From contig NZ_RYZZ01000020.1 in the NCBI RefSeq assembly GCF_003989135.1, positions 62,001-126,000 on the forward strand: a stretch of DNA of 64,000 nucleotides, read 5' to 3'. The stretch comes from Peribacillus cavernae (GTDB lineage Bacteria; Bacillota; Bacilli; Bacillales; DSM-1321). The translations under genes were made by a program, and so were the position numbers. Below are positions 8,603-16,572 of this stretch, piece after piece; position 1 is the stretch's first letter; every line of letters starts with the position of its first letter. The notes under the pieces are model-generated. The model saw only the letters and a program-made list of their open reading frames with translations. It did no database searches and was not told the origin of the DNA.

Positions 8603-10306
8603 GTGAAAATTCATATTGTCCAAAAAGGGGATACGCTTTGGAAGCTTTCGAAGAAGTACGGCGTTAGTTTCGAAGAGCTCAAGCAGGCCAATTCCCAACT
8701 AAGCAACCCGGACATGATAATGCCGGGCATGAAATTGAAAATACCAGGCTCATCAGGCAACGTAAAAAAAGAAATGCCGATACCGGGAGCACAGCCTAAT
8801 TATGTAAAAGAAGCTCCAATCCAACAGCCTGTTCAGTATGCACAACCGATGCAACAACAGCCAGTTCAATATGCACAGCCGATGAAAGAACAGCCATACG
8901 TACCGCAACAACCTTTTGTTAAAGAACAGATCAAAATGAAGGAAAAACCGATTGTAAAAGAAAAGCCGATCATTAAAGAAATTATCAAAGAAAAGCCGGT
9001 GCCACAGCCAGTCTCACCGGAAATAGACATGGAAATAGATATCAATAATTATTATACGGTGAACATGGCTAACATGTCCGTGCAAAAGCCCCCTGCACCT
9101 CCTGTAATGCCAAAACCAGTGATCATGGAAGAGGAAAGTCAGGAGATGGTTCAGCCTGCAGAATATGTGCAGCCGGCTGCGCCAGATTGCATCCCTGCTA
9201 CACCTATCATGCCTGGTACTGGATTTTGCCTGCCACATCAGCCATGGACCTCTCCACAGGTAATGGGTACTGGCATGGAGCCATATGGAGCTGATTGCGA
9301 GTCGGCAGATATGCACTATATGCATCATCAGGCCGGAGTACCGTCAGAAATGATGCAGTCCTCTTATGGAGCGGGGACTTATCCCGCACCTGGGGCCCAT
9401 CATGCCCATCATCATCAGTATGAATCATCATCATTTGAGCCGGGAAACCAAAGCCCTAGTTCCGTCATGCCATCATATGGGTCGCATCATGGAGGACCGA
9501 TGCATAATCCAGGTCAGCAGGGCGTCATGGGTCAATCATATCCAGTACCTAAGCAAAGTTACGAGCCATCTACAGAATCATCAAGCTTTTTTATGAATCA
9601 GCCCGGCCAATCGCCGTACCAGCACCAGAAGGGACCGTTGCAAGGCGGATTCGGCAGTTCAGATGAGTCATCGTCCGAATCACACCACATGTATCATCAG
9701 CCATACGCAGCACCACAGTATCAGCATCAGCAACCGCAATATCAACAGCATCAGCCATACCCATACCATCCACAACAGGCACCACTGCAAGCAGTAGCCA
9801 TGGCCAAAAGCAAGGGTTGTGGATGTGTCGGTCCGGGAGAGCCATCGTCTGGATCACATCACATGCATTATCAGAGGTACGAAGAGCAAATTGCACCGCA
9901 GCAACAACAGATGTCTCCACAATACCAGCAACCATATCCAACACAACTTCAGCAACAAATGCAGCCAGGGATGGAGCAAATGCAGCCAGGAATGCACCAA
10001 ATGCAGCCAGAGATAGGGCAAATGCAGCCAGGAATGGGGCAAATGCAGCCGGGAATGCACCAAATGCAGCCAGGGATGCAACAGATGCAGCATCCACAGC
10101 AGTTTGGACCGAATTTCCACCAACATGGGCAGGAACAATATGATCAACAGCAGCAAGGAGGATATAGCCAGCCTTTCATGCCGCCGCGATACCCTATTCC
10201 GCATAATCCAAATGGGCCGGTTGGGCAGGTTTTTTTCGATGACCAGCAACAACCGCAGCAGCCGTTCCATATGCCAGAGTTCGCGGATGAGAGCGGTGAA
10301 TTTTAA
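8603..10306 (+). CDS. safA: spore coat morphogenetic protein SafA, long repeat-rich form
   Basis: Inner-coat assembly protein that interacts with SpoVID. A LysM domain occupies residues 1-50 (VQKGDTLWKLSKKYGVSF) and anchors the protein to cortex peptidoglycan. The rest is low-complexity: a KEKPIIKE-rich stretch near residues 110-135, then sequence rich in Q, P, H, M and S, and a tandem run of MQPGM-x-Q heptapeptides near residues 452-497. At 567 residues it is much longer than the B. subtilis protein (387). The start is GTG with AGGAGGG 9 bases upstream. Position directly after nadA is conserved in Bacillus. The LysM and context make SafA secure; the repeat tail is lineage-specific. Confidence 0.9.
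   Translation: MKIHIVQKGDTLWKLSKKYGVSFEELKQANSQLSNPDMIMPGMKLKIPGSSGNVKKEMPIPGAQPNYVKEAPIQQPVQYAQPMQQQPVQYAQPMKEQPYVPQQPFVKEQIKMKEKPIVKEKPIIKEIIKEKPVPQPVSPEIDMEIDINNYYTVNMANMSVQKPPAPPVMPKPVIMEEESQEMVQPAEYVQPAAPDCIPATPIMPGTGFCLPHQPWTSPQVMGTGMEPYGADCESADMHYMHHQAGVPSEMMQSSYGAGTYPAPGAHHAHHHQYESSSFEPGNQSPSSVMPSYGSHHGGPMHNPGQQGVMGQSYPVPKQSYEPSTESSSFFMNQPGQSPYQHQKGPLQGGFGSSDESSSESHHMYHQPYAAPQYQHQQPQYQQHQPYPYHPQQAPLQAVAMAKSKGCGCVGPGEPSSGSHHMHYQRYEEQIAPQQQQMSPQYQQPYPTQLQQQMQPGMEQMQPGMHQMQPEIGQMQPGMGQMQPGMHQMQPGMQQMQHPQQFGPNFHQHGQEQYDQQQQGGYSQPFMPPRYPIPHNPNGPVGQVFFDDQQQPQQPFHMPEFADESGEF
9958..10095 (+). repeat. 21-bp tandem coding repeat in safA (MQPGM-x-Q)
   Basis: About six to seven near-identical 21-base units of the form ATGCAGCCAGGAATG plus two variable codons encode MQPGM-x-Q heptads with x = E, H, G or Q. 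One unit has decayed to MQPEIGQ. Exact codon repetition implies recent slippage or unequal crossing-over. Confidence 0.85.
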
Positions 10307-11276
10307 ACAAAAGGGAGACAGTGATTTTTTCAGCTGTCTCCTCTCTTATTTAAATAAGCATCAGCTGGAACTGAAAAACATTGTAACCATGCGGAGCAAT
10401 GTTTACTTACTTAAGTTAAACAATAATCAATTTTATGTTCTAAAAGGATTTTCTGGTTGGGAAAAATGGAGTCGGCAAATGAAACTGACTGCGTTTTTAA
10501 AGGAAACTGGATTTACAAAGACCTATGAATTTTGCTCGTTAATTCCGCCGTTTCTATATAAAAACCGTTTGTTTTCTCTAATCGAGTATATAAAACCTCA
10601 TAAGGAAAAATTTCATTTTTTTAATGAGGGAAATCGAGAAGAAGGACTTGGACTGCTTTCACAATTCCATTCGGCATCGCATGAAATGGCGGTTGAACTC
10701 TATGGAGAGGTTCCCACCTTTAACCAGATTTACAAGTGGGAAGAGAGGCTGCGGTTATTCGAAAGCAGCATTCCCATCATCAGCATATATGTTTCAGATT
10801 TTATTTTGAAAGAATTAATTTCCTGGGCATCATGGTCTTTGAATGGCATGAGGTTGTTTAAAAGATTATTCCGGGAAGAAAAAAACACGATTATTCACGG
10901 GGATGTCGCCCATCATAATTTCCTGAGAAGCTTTGACGGAACCCTCTGCCTGATCGATTTTGATTTAATCGCTGTTGCGCCTGCGGCGATGGATTATCTG
11001 CAATATGCAAACCGAATTCTGCCTTCAGTGAATTATGATCATAACGCCCTGTGGAACTACAAAGAATTATCATTCTATAAGACCAACCCGGCTTTTTTAT
11101 ATGCCCTTGCCTTTCCGACCGATATTTTCAGGGAATGGAACAGGCTTATCAAAGAAAACCGGATGGGGAACCAATCGTATCTTCATGAAGTCTGGAAACT
11201 AACTGTTGAAGATTTTAATGACCGGATGGTTTTTTACAGTAACATGGCCGGGATGGTGGAGAATTCGAGTCAATAA
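10287..11276 (+). CDS. CotS/YsxE-family kinase-like protein
   Basis: Aminoglycoside-phosphotransferase-fold protein resembling the spore coat kinase homologues CotS, YutH and YsxE. The phosphotransfer motifs are visible: catalytic loop HGDVAHHNF (HxDxxxxN) and metal-binding LIDFD, plus VLKGF as the likely ATP-lysine strand. The substrate is unknown. The frame is open further upstream inside safA, but homology-like sequence begins near LLSYLNKHQLELKN, so I use ATG 10287 (GTG 10296 is also possible). Both overlap the end of safA by up to 20 bases and lack a clear SD, which points to translational coupling. A strong hairpin lies inside its first codons. About 329 residues, normal for the family. 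Confidence 0.75.
   Translation: MRAVNFKQKGDSDFFSCLLSYLNKHQLELKNIVTMRSNVYLLKLNNNQFYVLKGFSGWEKWSRQMKLTAFLKETGFTKTYEFCSLIPPFLYKNRLFSLIEYIKPHKEKFHFFNEGNREEGLGLLSQFHSASHEMAVELYGEVPTFNQIYKWEERLRLFESSIPIISIYVSDFILKELISWASWSLNGMRLFKRLFREEKNTIIHGDVAHHNFLRSFDGTLCLIDFDLIAVAPAAMDYLQYANRILPSVNYDHNALWNYKELSFYKTNPAFLYALAFPTDIFREWNRLIKENRMGNQSYLHEVWKLTVEDFNDRMVFYSNMAGMVENSSQ
10314..10346 (+). terminator. safA terminator-like hairpin embedded in the next gene
   Basis: GGAGACAG (10314-10321) pairs perfectly with CTGTCTCC (10333-10340), with an 11-base loop and a pyrimidine tail TCTCTT. It lies 8 bases after the safA stop, but also within codons 10-20 of the kinase-like gene, so it would limit read-through into that gene. 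Confidence 0.65.
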
Positions 11277-11345
11277 TGCCTTTTTAGTTCCTCCAATATT
11301 TTAGATTATTGGCCTTATCTTACAGGTTAAAAAATCCCTTTGTTA

Positions 11346-11376
11346 TGAATGCTAACAAAGAGTAGGTTATGTATCT
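11346..11376 (+). promoter_or_regulatory. possible sigma-G/F-type promoter
   Basis: TGAATG (11346-11351) and TGTATCT (11370-11376) are 18 bases apart and loosely resemble the forespore consensus (TGAATA, CATACTA). A forespore promoter would suit the spore lipoprotein downstream. The match is weak. Confidence 0.25.
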
Positions 11377-11409
11377 CTACTCATCCAATTCAGCAAGGGG
11401 GTTTTGTTG

Positions 11410-12111
11410 TTGAGGAAATTTGTTTTGGCACTTCCGCTCTGTACCATTATCACTGCTGGGCTGTTCGGATGCGGCGTCAATGATGACGGCGGCGACCGTA
11501 ATCAAGCCGCGAATCCTGCTGGGTATTACTCCACTGAGAAGGACGATTTGGTAAGCCGAATCAATTATCAGGCGCCTGTCCCGCATATGTACAAAGATAT
11601 GAGTGCGGTGGAGAGAAGACAGGAAGCAATCGAGCGAAGAGGCGGGAACCCAACTGTACCGCTTTCCAACTATGGGAATGGATATTTTTATCAAGATAGT
11701 GACTACAGTACAAAGGATGCAAACTACCATGGACACTTAAGCAAACCACAAACGGCTCATTCATCTTATTACACAGCTTACGAAGGCAGACTTGTTGATA
11801 AAATCAGGACCAGGGCCAACGATGTAAACCATGTAAATGATTCTCGGGCAGTCGTCTACAAAGGTGATGTTCTTGTAACGACTTTACTTGACGATTACAA
11901 TGACCATCAAGCTGTAAGGGATGCGATAGAGAAAAAAGTGCGCCCGCTGACCGGAAACTTAAAGCTACATGTTACGACGGACCAGGGGGTCTATTATCGA
12001 TCAATCGCGCTTGATAATAGCCTGCGCGCTGGCGGTCCAAAAGACATATTTAACCTCGATGCGGCCGATATGTTCAAAAATATCGGGATCCATGAAAATC
12101 ACTCGCAGTAA
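11410..12111 (+). CDS. YhcN/YlaJ-family sporulation lipoprotein (CoxA-like)
   Basis: Predicted lipoprotein of the spore: a short basic N terminus, a hydrophobic stretch, and the lipobox LFGC at about residue 20. A central variable, tyrosine-rich region follows, then the YhcN/YlaJ domain in the C-terminal 110 residues (VYKGDVLVTTLL, EKKVRPLTGNLKLHVTTD). In B. subtilis the cortex protein CoxA (YrbB) of this family lies next to safA, so an orthologue is likely, but similarity outside the domain cannot be judged here. Three TTG codons in a row (11404, 11407, 11410) could start it; AAGGGGG ends 8 bases before the third, which I chose. Confidence 0.8.
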   Translation: MRKFVLALPLCTIITAGLFGCGVNDDGGDRNQAANPAGYYSTEKDDLVSRINYQAPVPHMYKDMSAVERRQEAIERRGGNPTVPLSNYGNGYFYQDSDYSTKDANYHGHLSKPQTAHSSYYTAYEGRLVDKIRTRANDVNHVNDSRAVVYKGDVLVTTLLDDYNDHQAVRDAIEKKVRPLTGNLKLHVTTDQGVYYRSIALDNSLRAGGPKDIFNLDAADMFKNIGIHENHSQ

Positions 12112-12113
12112 TC

Positions 12114-12140
12114 AAAAGCAAAGCTTAGGCTTTGCTTTTT
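12114..12140 (+). terminator. terminator after the lipoprotein gene
   Basis: AGCAAAGC (12117-12124) pairs perfectly with GCTTTGCT (12129-12136) over a 4-base loop, followed by TTTTT. Confidence 0.85.
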
Positions 12141-12154
12141 CAATGAAAAGAATG

Positions 12155-12210
12155 TTGACATGAAACCAAAGGGTTTTATATAATTTGATATGAAACCAAA
12201 AGGTTTTATA
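12155..12210 (+). promoter_or_regulatory. sigma-A promoter with duplicated inverted-repeat operator
   Basis: A consensus promoter, TTGACA (12155-12160) and TATAAT (12179-12184) with an 18-base spacer. The spacer contains the inverted repeat ATGAAACC-AAAG-GGTTTTAT. The same element is repeated 30 bases downstream (TGAAACCAAAAGGTTTTATA at 12191-12210), covering the transcription start. The likely ligand is the ArsR regulator encoded by the second gene of this operon. Confidence 0.75.
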
Positions 12211-12240
12211 TTTTTTAGAGCAGAAAGAGGAGAATTTATT

Positions 12241-12663
12241 ATGAAAGAAAATACCCTGCATGATATCAAGCAGACCGTTATTTACCAAGCCCCCATTCAA
12301 AAAGTATGGGAGGCAGTATCTACTTCTGAAGGAATTGCATCATGGTTCATGCCTAATGATTTTCAGCCGGAACTAGGATATGAGTTCCATTTGCAATCAC
12401 CATTCGGTCCATCTCCATGCAAAGTCATGGAATTGGATCCTCCTAATAAGCTTACTTTTTCATGGGATAAAGATGGTTGGTTTGTTTCTTTTATCTTAAA
12501 AGAGGTAGATGATAAGACTGAATTTACGCTTATACATGGAGGATGGAAAAACCCTGACAATATTATTGGGAAAGCAGGCGAGAAAAGTTCTGTTATTCGT
12601 GACAGAATGGATCATGGCTGGACATCGATTGTTGAAAAATTAGGAAAGGTTGTTGAAAAATAG
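12241..12663 (+). CDS. SRPBCC (AHSA1-like) domain protein
   Basis: 140-residue START/Bet v 1-fold protein of the activator-of-Hsp90-ATPase-1-like group. Such proteins bind hydrophobic ligands in a deep cavity; the substrate here is unknown. Typical features are [20 protein letters not shown] at the N terminus, WFMPNDF, the strand [10 protein letters not shown], and the C-terminal helix [12 protein letters not shown] start at 12241, with AGAGGAG 8 bases upstream, instead of the upstream ATG at 12190, which lies inside the operator. It overlaps the ArsR gene by one base. Confidence 0.88.
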   Translation: MKENTLHDIKQTVIYQAPIQKVWEAVSTSEGIASWFMPNDFQPELGYEFHLQSPFGPSPCKVMELDPPNKLTFSWDKDGWFVSFILKEVDDKTEFTLIHGGWKNPDNIIGKAGEKSSVIRDRMDHGWTSIVEKLGKVVEK

Positions 12664-13025
12664 TGTCTACATCAGCACAAAAGCATGATGTATTTCAAGC
12701 TATTGCTGATCCAACTCGCAGAGAAGTACTTAGATTGCTTGCTGAAAAAGAATTGCCTATATCAGAACTAACCAGTCATTTCCCCATCAGCCGGACGGCC
12801 ATTGCAAAGCATCTGCACATCCTTTCTGAAGCAGAACTCGTCAGCGGACGAAAGGTAGGAAGAGAAAAGCGGTACCGGCTCCAGACTGAACCCTTAACAG
12901 AATTAAAACAATTTTACGAACAATTCTGGAATAACAAACTCTCGATGCTCAAATATATTGTTGAAGACCAGGAGGATAATGGCCTAGAAGTTATTAAACC
13001 AGATCTTGATAAACATAAGAGTTAA
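12663..13025 (+). CDS. ArsR-family transcription regulator
   Basis: 120-residue winged-helix regulator: DPTRREVLRLLAEKELPISEL, then the recognition helix region ISRTAIAKHLHIL and the wing VSGRKVGREKRYRL. The C-terminal part (LKQFYEQFWNNKLSMLK) matches the ArsR subgroup always paired with SRPBCC proteins. No metal-binding cysteine pair is seen, so it probably senses an organic ligand or the SRPBCC protein's substrate. The GTG start overlaps the preceding stop codon, indicating coupling. It most likely binds the duplicated operator at 12161-12210. Confidence 0.88.
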   Translation: MSTSAQKHDVFQAIADPTRREVLRLLAEKELPISELTSHFPISRTAIAKHLHILSEAELVSGRKVGREKRYRLQTEPLTELKQFYEQFWNNKLSMLKYIVEDQEDNGLEVIKPDLDKHKS

Positions 13026-13133
13026 ATAAGGTCTGCCTGATAAATGATAAATGATAAATTAAATGATTAAATCTCCAGAATCCGGCCAAACTATAGAAAA
13101 CAGAAGTACCCTTCTTACGGAGAGGTGATGGAA

Positions 13134-13664
13134 ATGAAAGGCCGGCTAGCTTTCTTGACATTGTTGGTCAGTGTGACGTTAGCATCAATCTTCTGGACTG
13201 TAACCGTTTCAGGAGAGGAAAAGCAGGAAAAGACGCAGCAGATAACTGGGCCTCTTGAACGCAAGGTGATTCTGCAGAGGGTATATGTAGACGGTGAGAT
13301 GAGTGAAGAAACAGTGGTTGAGAAGATACAGGCAATGGAAGATTTTTGGGCAAGTTATCGCGACTGGCAGCTCATTGACCAGAACGAGGAGCGGATCATC
13401 TTTCAAAAAACCGAAAATGATATTTCTCCATTGCTGAAGGCAAATGGGTTTTTCGGCTTAACGGAGGATGGGACCCTTTCTATTTTTAACGGCAAACCGG
13501 ATCATTCACAAATCATTCAATCCTTTTTCCAAATAGACGTCAGAAAGCTGGAATCGTATAAACAGAAGGAATTGCAAAAAGGAATCCCGATCTTAAATCG
13601 AAATCGGTATCAACAAATGATCGAGGCCTATAAACCCTATTCGCTTCGGGAGAGCTATAAATAA
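13134..13664 (+). CDS. bofC: sporulation regulator BofC
   Basis: Forespore-secreted inhibitor that delays SpoIVB signalling and thereby pro-sigma-K processing. 176 residues with an N-terminal signal sequence (LAFLTLLVSVTLASIFWTV). The mature part carries the BofC core, including VYVDGEMSEETVVEKIQAME, FGLTEDGTLSIFNG and the C-terminal LESYKQKELQKGIPI. The start is ATG 13134: GGAGAGG ends 8 bases upstream, whereas ATG 13128 is too close. Its place just before ruvA is conserved in B. subtilis; here a NERD gene and a repeat array have come between them. Confidence 0.9.
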   Translation: MKGRLAFLTLLVSVTLASIFWTVTVSGEEKQEKTQQITGPLERKVILQRVYVDGEMSEETVVEKIQAMEDFWASYRDWQLIDQNEERIIFQKTENDISPLLKANGFFGLTEDGTLSIFNGKPDHSQIIQSFFQIDVRKLESYKQKELQKGIPILNRNRYQQMIEAYKPYSLRESYK

Positions 13665-13669
13665 GAGGA

Positions 13670-13696
13670 ACGGGACACTTCGATGTCCCGTTTTTT
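13670..13696. terminator. terminator after bofC
   Basis: ACGGGACA (13670-13677) pairs with TGTCCCGT (13684-13691), followed by TTTTTT. It abuts the 3' end of the convergent NERD gene. Confidence 0.88.
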
Positions 13697-14660
13697 ATGA
13701 TTTCATCGGATAATAAATCCTGGCCTTCTTTTCACCTTCAGACGGCAAGTCTAAAGAATGAAGAATCCTTTTGGCAGTATGCCGGGAGGGAACATGAAGA
13801 AAGTCCCGAAACTCAGTATTTGTAATAGAAGACTTAATAAGCAGGAAATAATCAAGGAGAGCATCAATGTGGGCATCCTTAGATTGAGAGCGGCAAGATG
13901 GACAAAACCAGTACCCTTTTTTTCTGGAAATTGGAAGAAAGAAGCATTCCGGACAATGAACGCCGGTGAGCAAGTCTTGCTTAGGGATTGTATATGTTTT
14001 TAGAATATTGGTGTTGTGAGGGGAGTGTTCCTTTAATAATAAACGGCTTAGTTTTTTGATTTCTTTAGGAGAAATAAATTCTTTATGATGTTTTTGTTCG
14101 AACTCTTTTATTTTATCCAATAGATGTTCAGAGTGACATATTTTTTCGTATTCACGGACGTACCCGGATTTCAGTTTAATGACGGTGGAGGGATTGCTTA
14201 TGACGACTAAATACTCTGCCGGAATAGGTGGGAGATTTCGGTTCTCCATCCAGGACTGGAATTCCCGTTGCTGTCGCCTTGCCTGCGAAATCGGATCTCG
14301 AAATCCTTGTTCTTTGTCGTTGAAGGTTCTGACAAGCTGGTTGAAAGTGCGGTCAAAATGCAAGGTGCCGGAGATATTTTTAACTTCAATAAGAAGCGCA
14401 AATGAAGTGGAAAGCAGGAGAGTGTCTATTTGGAAGTTGTATTTCCCATTGCTCAAAGCTAAGTCATGAAAGATAAAATACTTATTTTCAGAAAGTTCGT
14501 CTAAATGGATGTCGAGTGATTCCTCTCCATGGTAACCGGCCTTTCTTTTCGTTAAATCCCGGTAAATTTGCTGCTGCCTTGGATGGTTAGGTGGAAGGCG
14601 TCTCAATAATGCCTCCAGTTTTTGAACGGTTAATGGTATTTCCCGATTTTTTGCAATCAA
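13695..14660 (-). CDS. NERD domain protein with C-terminal zinc ribbon
   Basis: 321 residues. The nuclease-related domain (NERD) lies at about residues 40-150: YHGEESLDIHL, then FIFHDLALS, the nuclease-like acidic motif FQIDTLLL and ALLIEVKNISG (D...ExK pattern). The later part has a four-cysteine ribbon, CPECFFLPIS...CPSC, near residues 243-264. NERD proteins occur on chromosomes, plasmids and near defence loci; the biochemical role is unproven. The start is TTG, with GAAGGAGG 7 bases upstream. It is convergent to bofC, transcribed away from the repeat array, and not part of the B. subtilis order, so it is probably an insertion. Confidence 0.85.
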   Translation of the reverse strand: MIAKNREIPLTVQKLEALLRRLPPNHPRQQQIYRDLTKRKAGYHGEESLDIHLDELSENKYFIFHDLALSNGKYNFQIDTLLLSTSFALLIEVKNISGTLHFDRTFNQLVRTFNDKEQGFRDPISQARRQQREFQSWMENRNLPPIPAEYLVVISNPSTVIKLKSGYVREYEKICHSEHLLDKIKEFEQKHHKEFISPKEIKKLSRLLLKEHSPHNTNILKTYTIPKQDLLTGVHCPECFFLPISRKKGYWFCPSCRSQSKDAHIDALLDYFLLIKSSITNTEFRDFLHVPSRHTAKRILHSLDLPSEGEKKARIYYPMKS

Positions 14661-14760
14661 AATGTAGCCTCCTTCTTTTTTATTTATGGAGAAATTCTTT
14701 CCTTACAAGCATTAATCCTGCATGATTCAAAAAAATTTTGTATTTTACCTACAAGCTTAA

Positions 14761-15870
14761 CTATAAGAGCGATTATCGGAATATATGAGCGATGATCAAG
14801 ATATATGAGCGATTAGCCAAGTTTGTGGGCGATGAGTGGTTTTCAATAGAGTTTTTTGAAAAATGTAAAGTGATTTAAGAAGATATTTTCCGTGTTTGTC
14901 TTCGTTTCAGCATGTAAAGAGCGATGAATGAAATTTAAGAGCGATTACCGAAATATAAGAGCGATTATCAGAATATATGAGCGATTAGCCAAGTTTGTGG
15001 GCGATGAGTGGTTTTCAATAGAGTTTTTTGAAAAATGTCAAGTGGTTTAAGAAGATATTTTCCGTGTTTGTCTTCATTTCAGCATGTAAAGAGCGATGAA
15101 TGAAATTTAAGAGCGATTACCGAAATATAAGAGCGATTATCAGAATATATGAGCGATTAGCCAAATTTGAGGGCGATGAGTGGTTTTCAATAGAGTTTTT
15201 TGAAAAATGTCAAGTGGTTTAAGAAGATATTTTCCGTGTTTGTCTTCGTTTCAGCATGTAAAGAGCGATGAATGAAATTTAAGAGCGATTACCGAAATAT
15301 AAGAGCGATTATCAGAATATATGAGCGATTAGCCAAATTTGTGGGCGATGAGTGGTTTTCAATAGAGTTTTTTGAAAAATGTAAAGTGGTTTAAGAAGAT
15401 ATTTCCCGTGTTTGTCTTCGTTTCAGCTTGTAAAGAGCGATGAATGAAATTTAAGAGCCATTACCGGAATATAAGAGCGATGATCAGAATATATGAGCGA
15501 TTAGCCAAATTTGTGGGCGATGAGTGGTTTTCAATAGAGTTTTTTGAAAAATGTAAAGTGGTTTAAGAAGATATTTTCCGTGTTTGTCTTCGTTTCAGCT
15601 TGTAAAGAGCCATTACCGAAATATAAGAGCGATGATCAGAATATATGAGCGATTAGCCGAATTTGTGGGCGATGAGTGGTTTCAATAGAGTTGTTGTAAA
15701 ATATGGAGTGGTTTAAGAAGATATTTTTCCGTGTTTATCCTCACTTTAAGATGATAAGGGCTATTATCAAGATATATGAGCGGCCAGGGCAAGTTTATGA
15801 GCGATGAGCCCTTTCAACGGGTAAATGCTGTACAGCTTCTTTATTCCTTATCTCGTGAATATGCATCATT
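14761..15870. repeat. 172-bp tandem repeat array built of 20-bp subunits
   Basis: Fills the 1.29-kb gap between the NERD gene and ruvA. The marker GTGGGCGATGAG recurs at 14825, 14997, 15169 (GAGGGC), 15341, 15513 and 15665: four steps of exactly 172 bp, then one of 152 bp. Each unit has four to five 20-bp subrepeats such as AAGAGCGATTACCGAAATAT, AAGAGCGATTATCAGAATAT and ATGAGCGATTAGCCAAGTTT, followed by a 70-bp linker. The 152-bp unit has lost exactly one subrepeat. Copies decay beyond 15700, and traces run to about 15870. No gene was seen inside. Between 14661 and 14760 there is only AT-rich sequence. Confidence 0.95.
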
Positions 15871-15946
15871 CGAGCGATAAACACTCTACTTGCAGCATTT
15901 TCTATGGTACAATGAGAGGTAAAGCAAAATCAGGGAGCGAAGAGAT

Positions 15947-16561
15947 TTGTATGATTATATAAAAGGAGCCATTGAGTTTGTCGGGCCCGAATACATAGTT
16001 GTCGAAAATGGGGGAATCGGATATCAGGTGATGACGCCGAATCCTTTTATGTTTTCTGCTAAAATAAAGGAACAGGTTCAAATATTTCTGTATCATCATG
16101 TTCGTGAAGACATTTTCGCATTATACGGTTTTCAAACAAGAGAGGAAAAGGCGTTGTTCACAAAACTGCTGAACGTTACGGGAATCGGTCCTAAAGGGGC
16201 ACTTGCAATTTTGGCTTCCGGACAGGTCGATCAAGTGGTGCAGGCGATTGAAAATGAAGATGAAACATTTCTCGTCAAATTCCCGGGTGTAGGAAAAAAA
16301 ACCGCCCGCCAGATGATTCTCGACTTGAAAGGAAAGCTTGAGAACATAGTCCCGGACTATTTCCCGAACTTGTTCCATGACGGCAACCAGAACATAGCGA
16401 GGACAGGCGGTTACACAGAAGAGCTGGACGAAGCGATTCAAGCATTGAAGGCGCTTGGATATTCTGAAAAAGAAGTCCAAAAAGTAGCTAAAGTGCTTCA
16501 AAAAGAGGAACTTACGACTGAGCAACATATCAAAAAAGCATTGCAATTGATGTTAAGATAA
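15947..16561 (+). CDS. ruvA: Holliday junction branch migration protein RuvA
   Basis: 204-residue subunit that tetramerises on Holliday junctions and recruits RuvB. The N-terminal OB domain ([20 protein letters not shown]) is followed by tandem helix-hairpin-helix motifs ([35 protein letters not shown]) and the C-terminal RuvB-contacting domain ([19 protein letters not shown]). The start is TTG, as the conserved MYDYIKG allows no ATG; AGGGAG lies about 9 bases upstream. ruvB follows after 11 bases. Confidence 0.95.
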   Translation: MYDYIKGAIEFVGPEYIVVENGGIGYQVMTPNPFMFSAKIKEQVQIFLYHHVREDIFALYGFQTREEKALFTKLLNVTGIGPKGALAILASGQVDQVVQAIENEDETFLVKFPGVGKKTARQMILDLKGKLENIVPDYFPNLFHDGNQNIARTGGYTEELDEAIQALKALGYSEKEVQKVAKVLQKEELTTEQHIKKALQLMLR

Positions 16562-16572
16562 GGGGTGGCGAT

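Noticed and set aside
9591-10270. Alanine/leucine/histidine-rich open frames on both strands across the end of safA
   Set aside because: They are shadows of the 21-bp coding repeat in safA. The LysM-containing frame is the real one.
10104-10286. 5' extension of the kinase-like frame deep into safA
   Set aside because: The extra residues have no similarity to the CotS family and overlap the coding repeat region of safA.
14761-15735. CRISPR-like regular repeats
   Set aside because: Period is 172 bp with nested 20-bp units. There are no conserved 25-40-bp repeats with unique spacers, since the linkers are nearly identical between units, and no cas genes are present.
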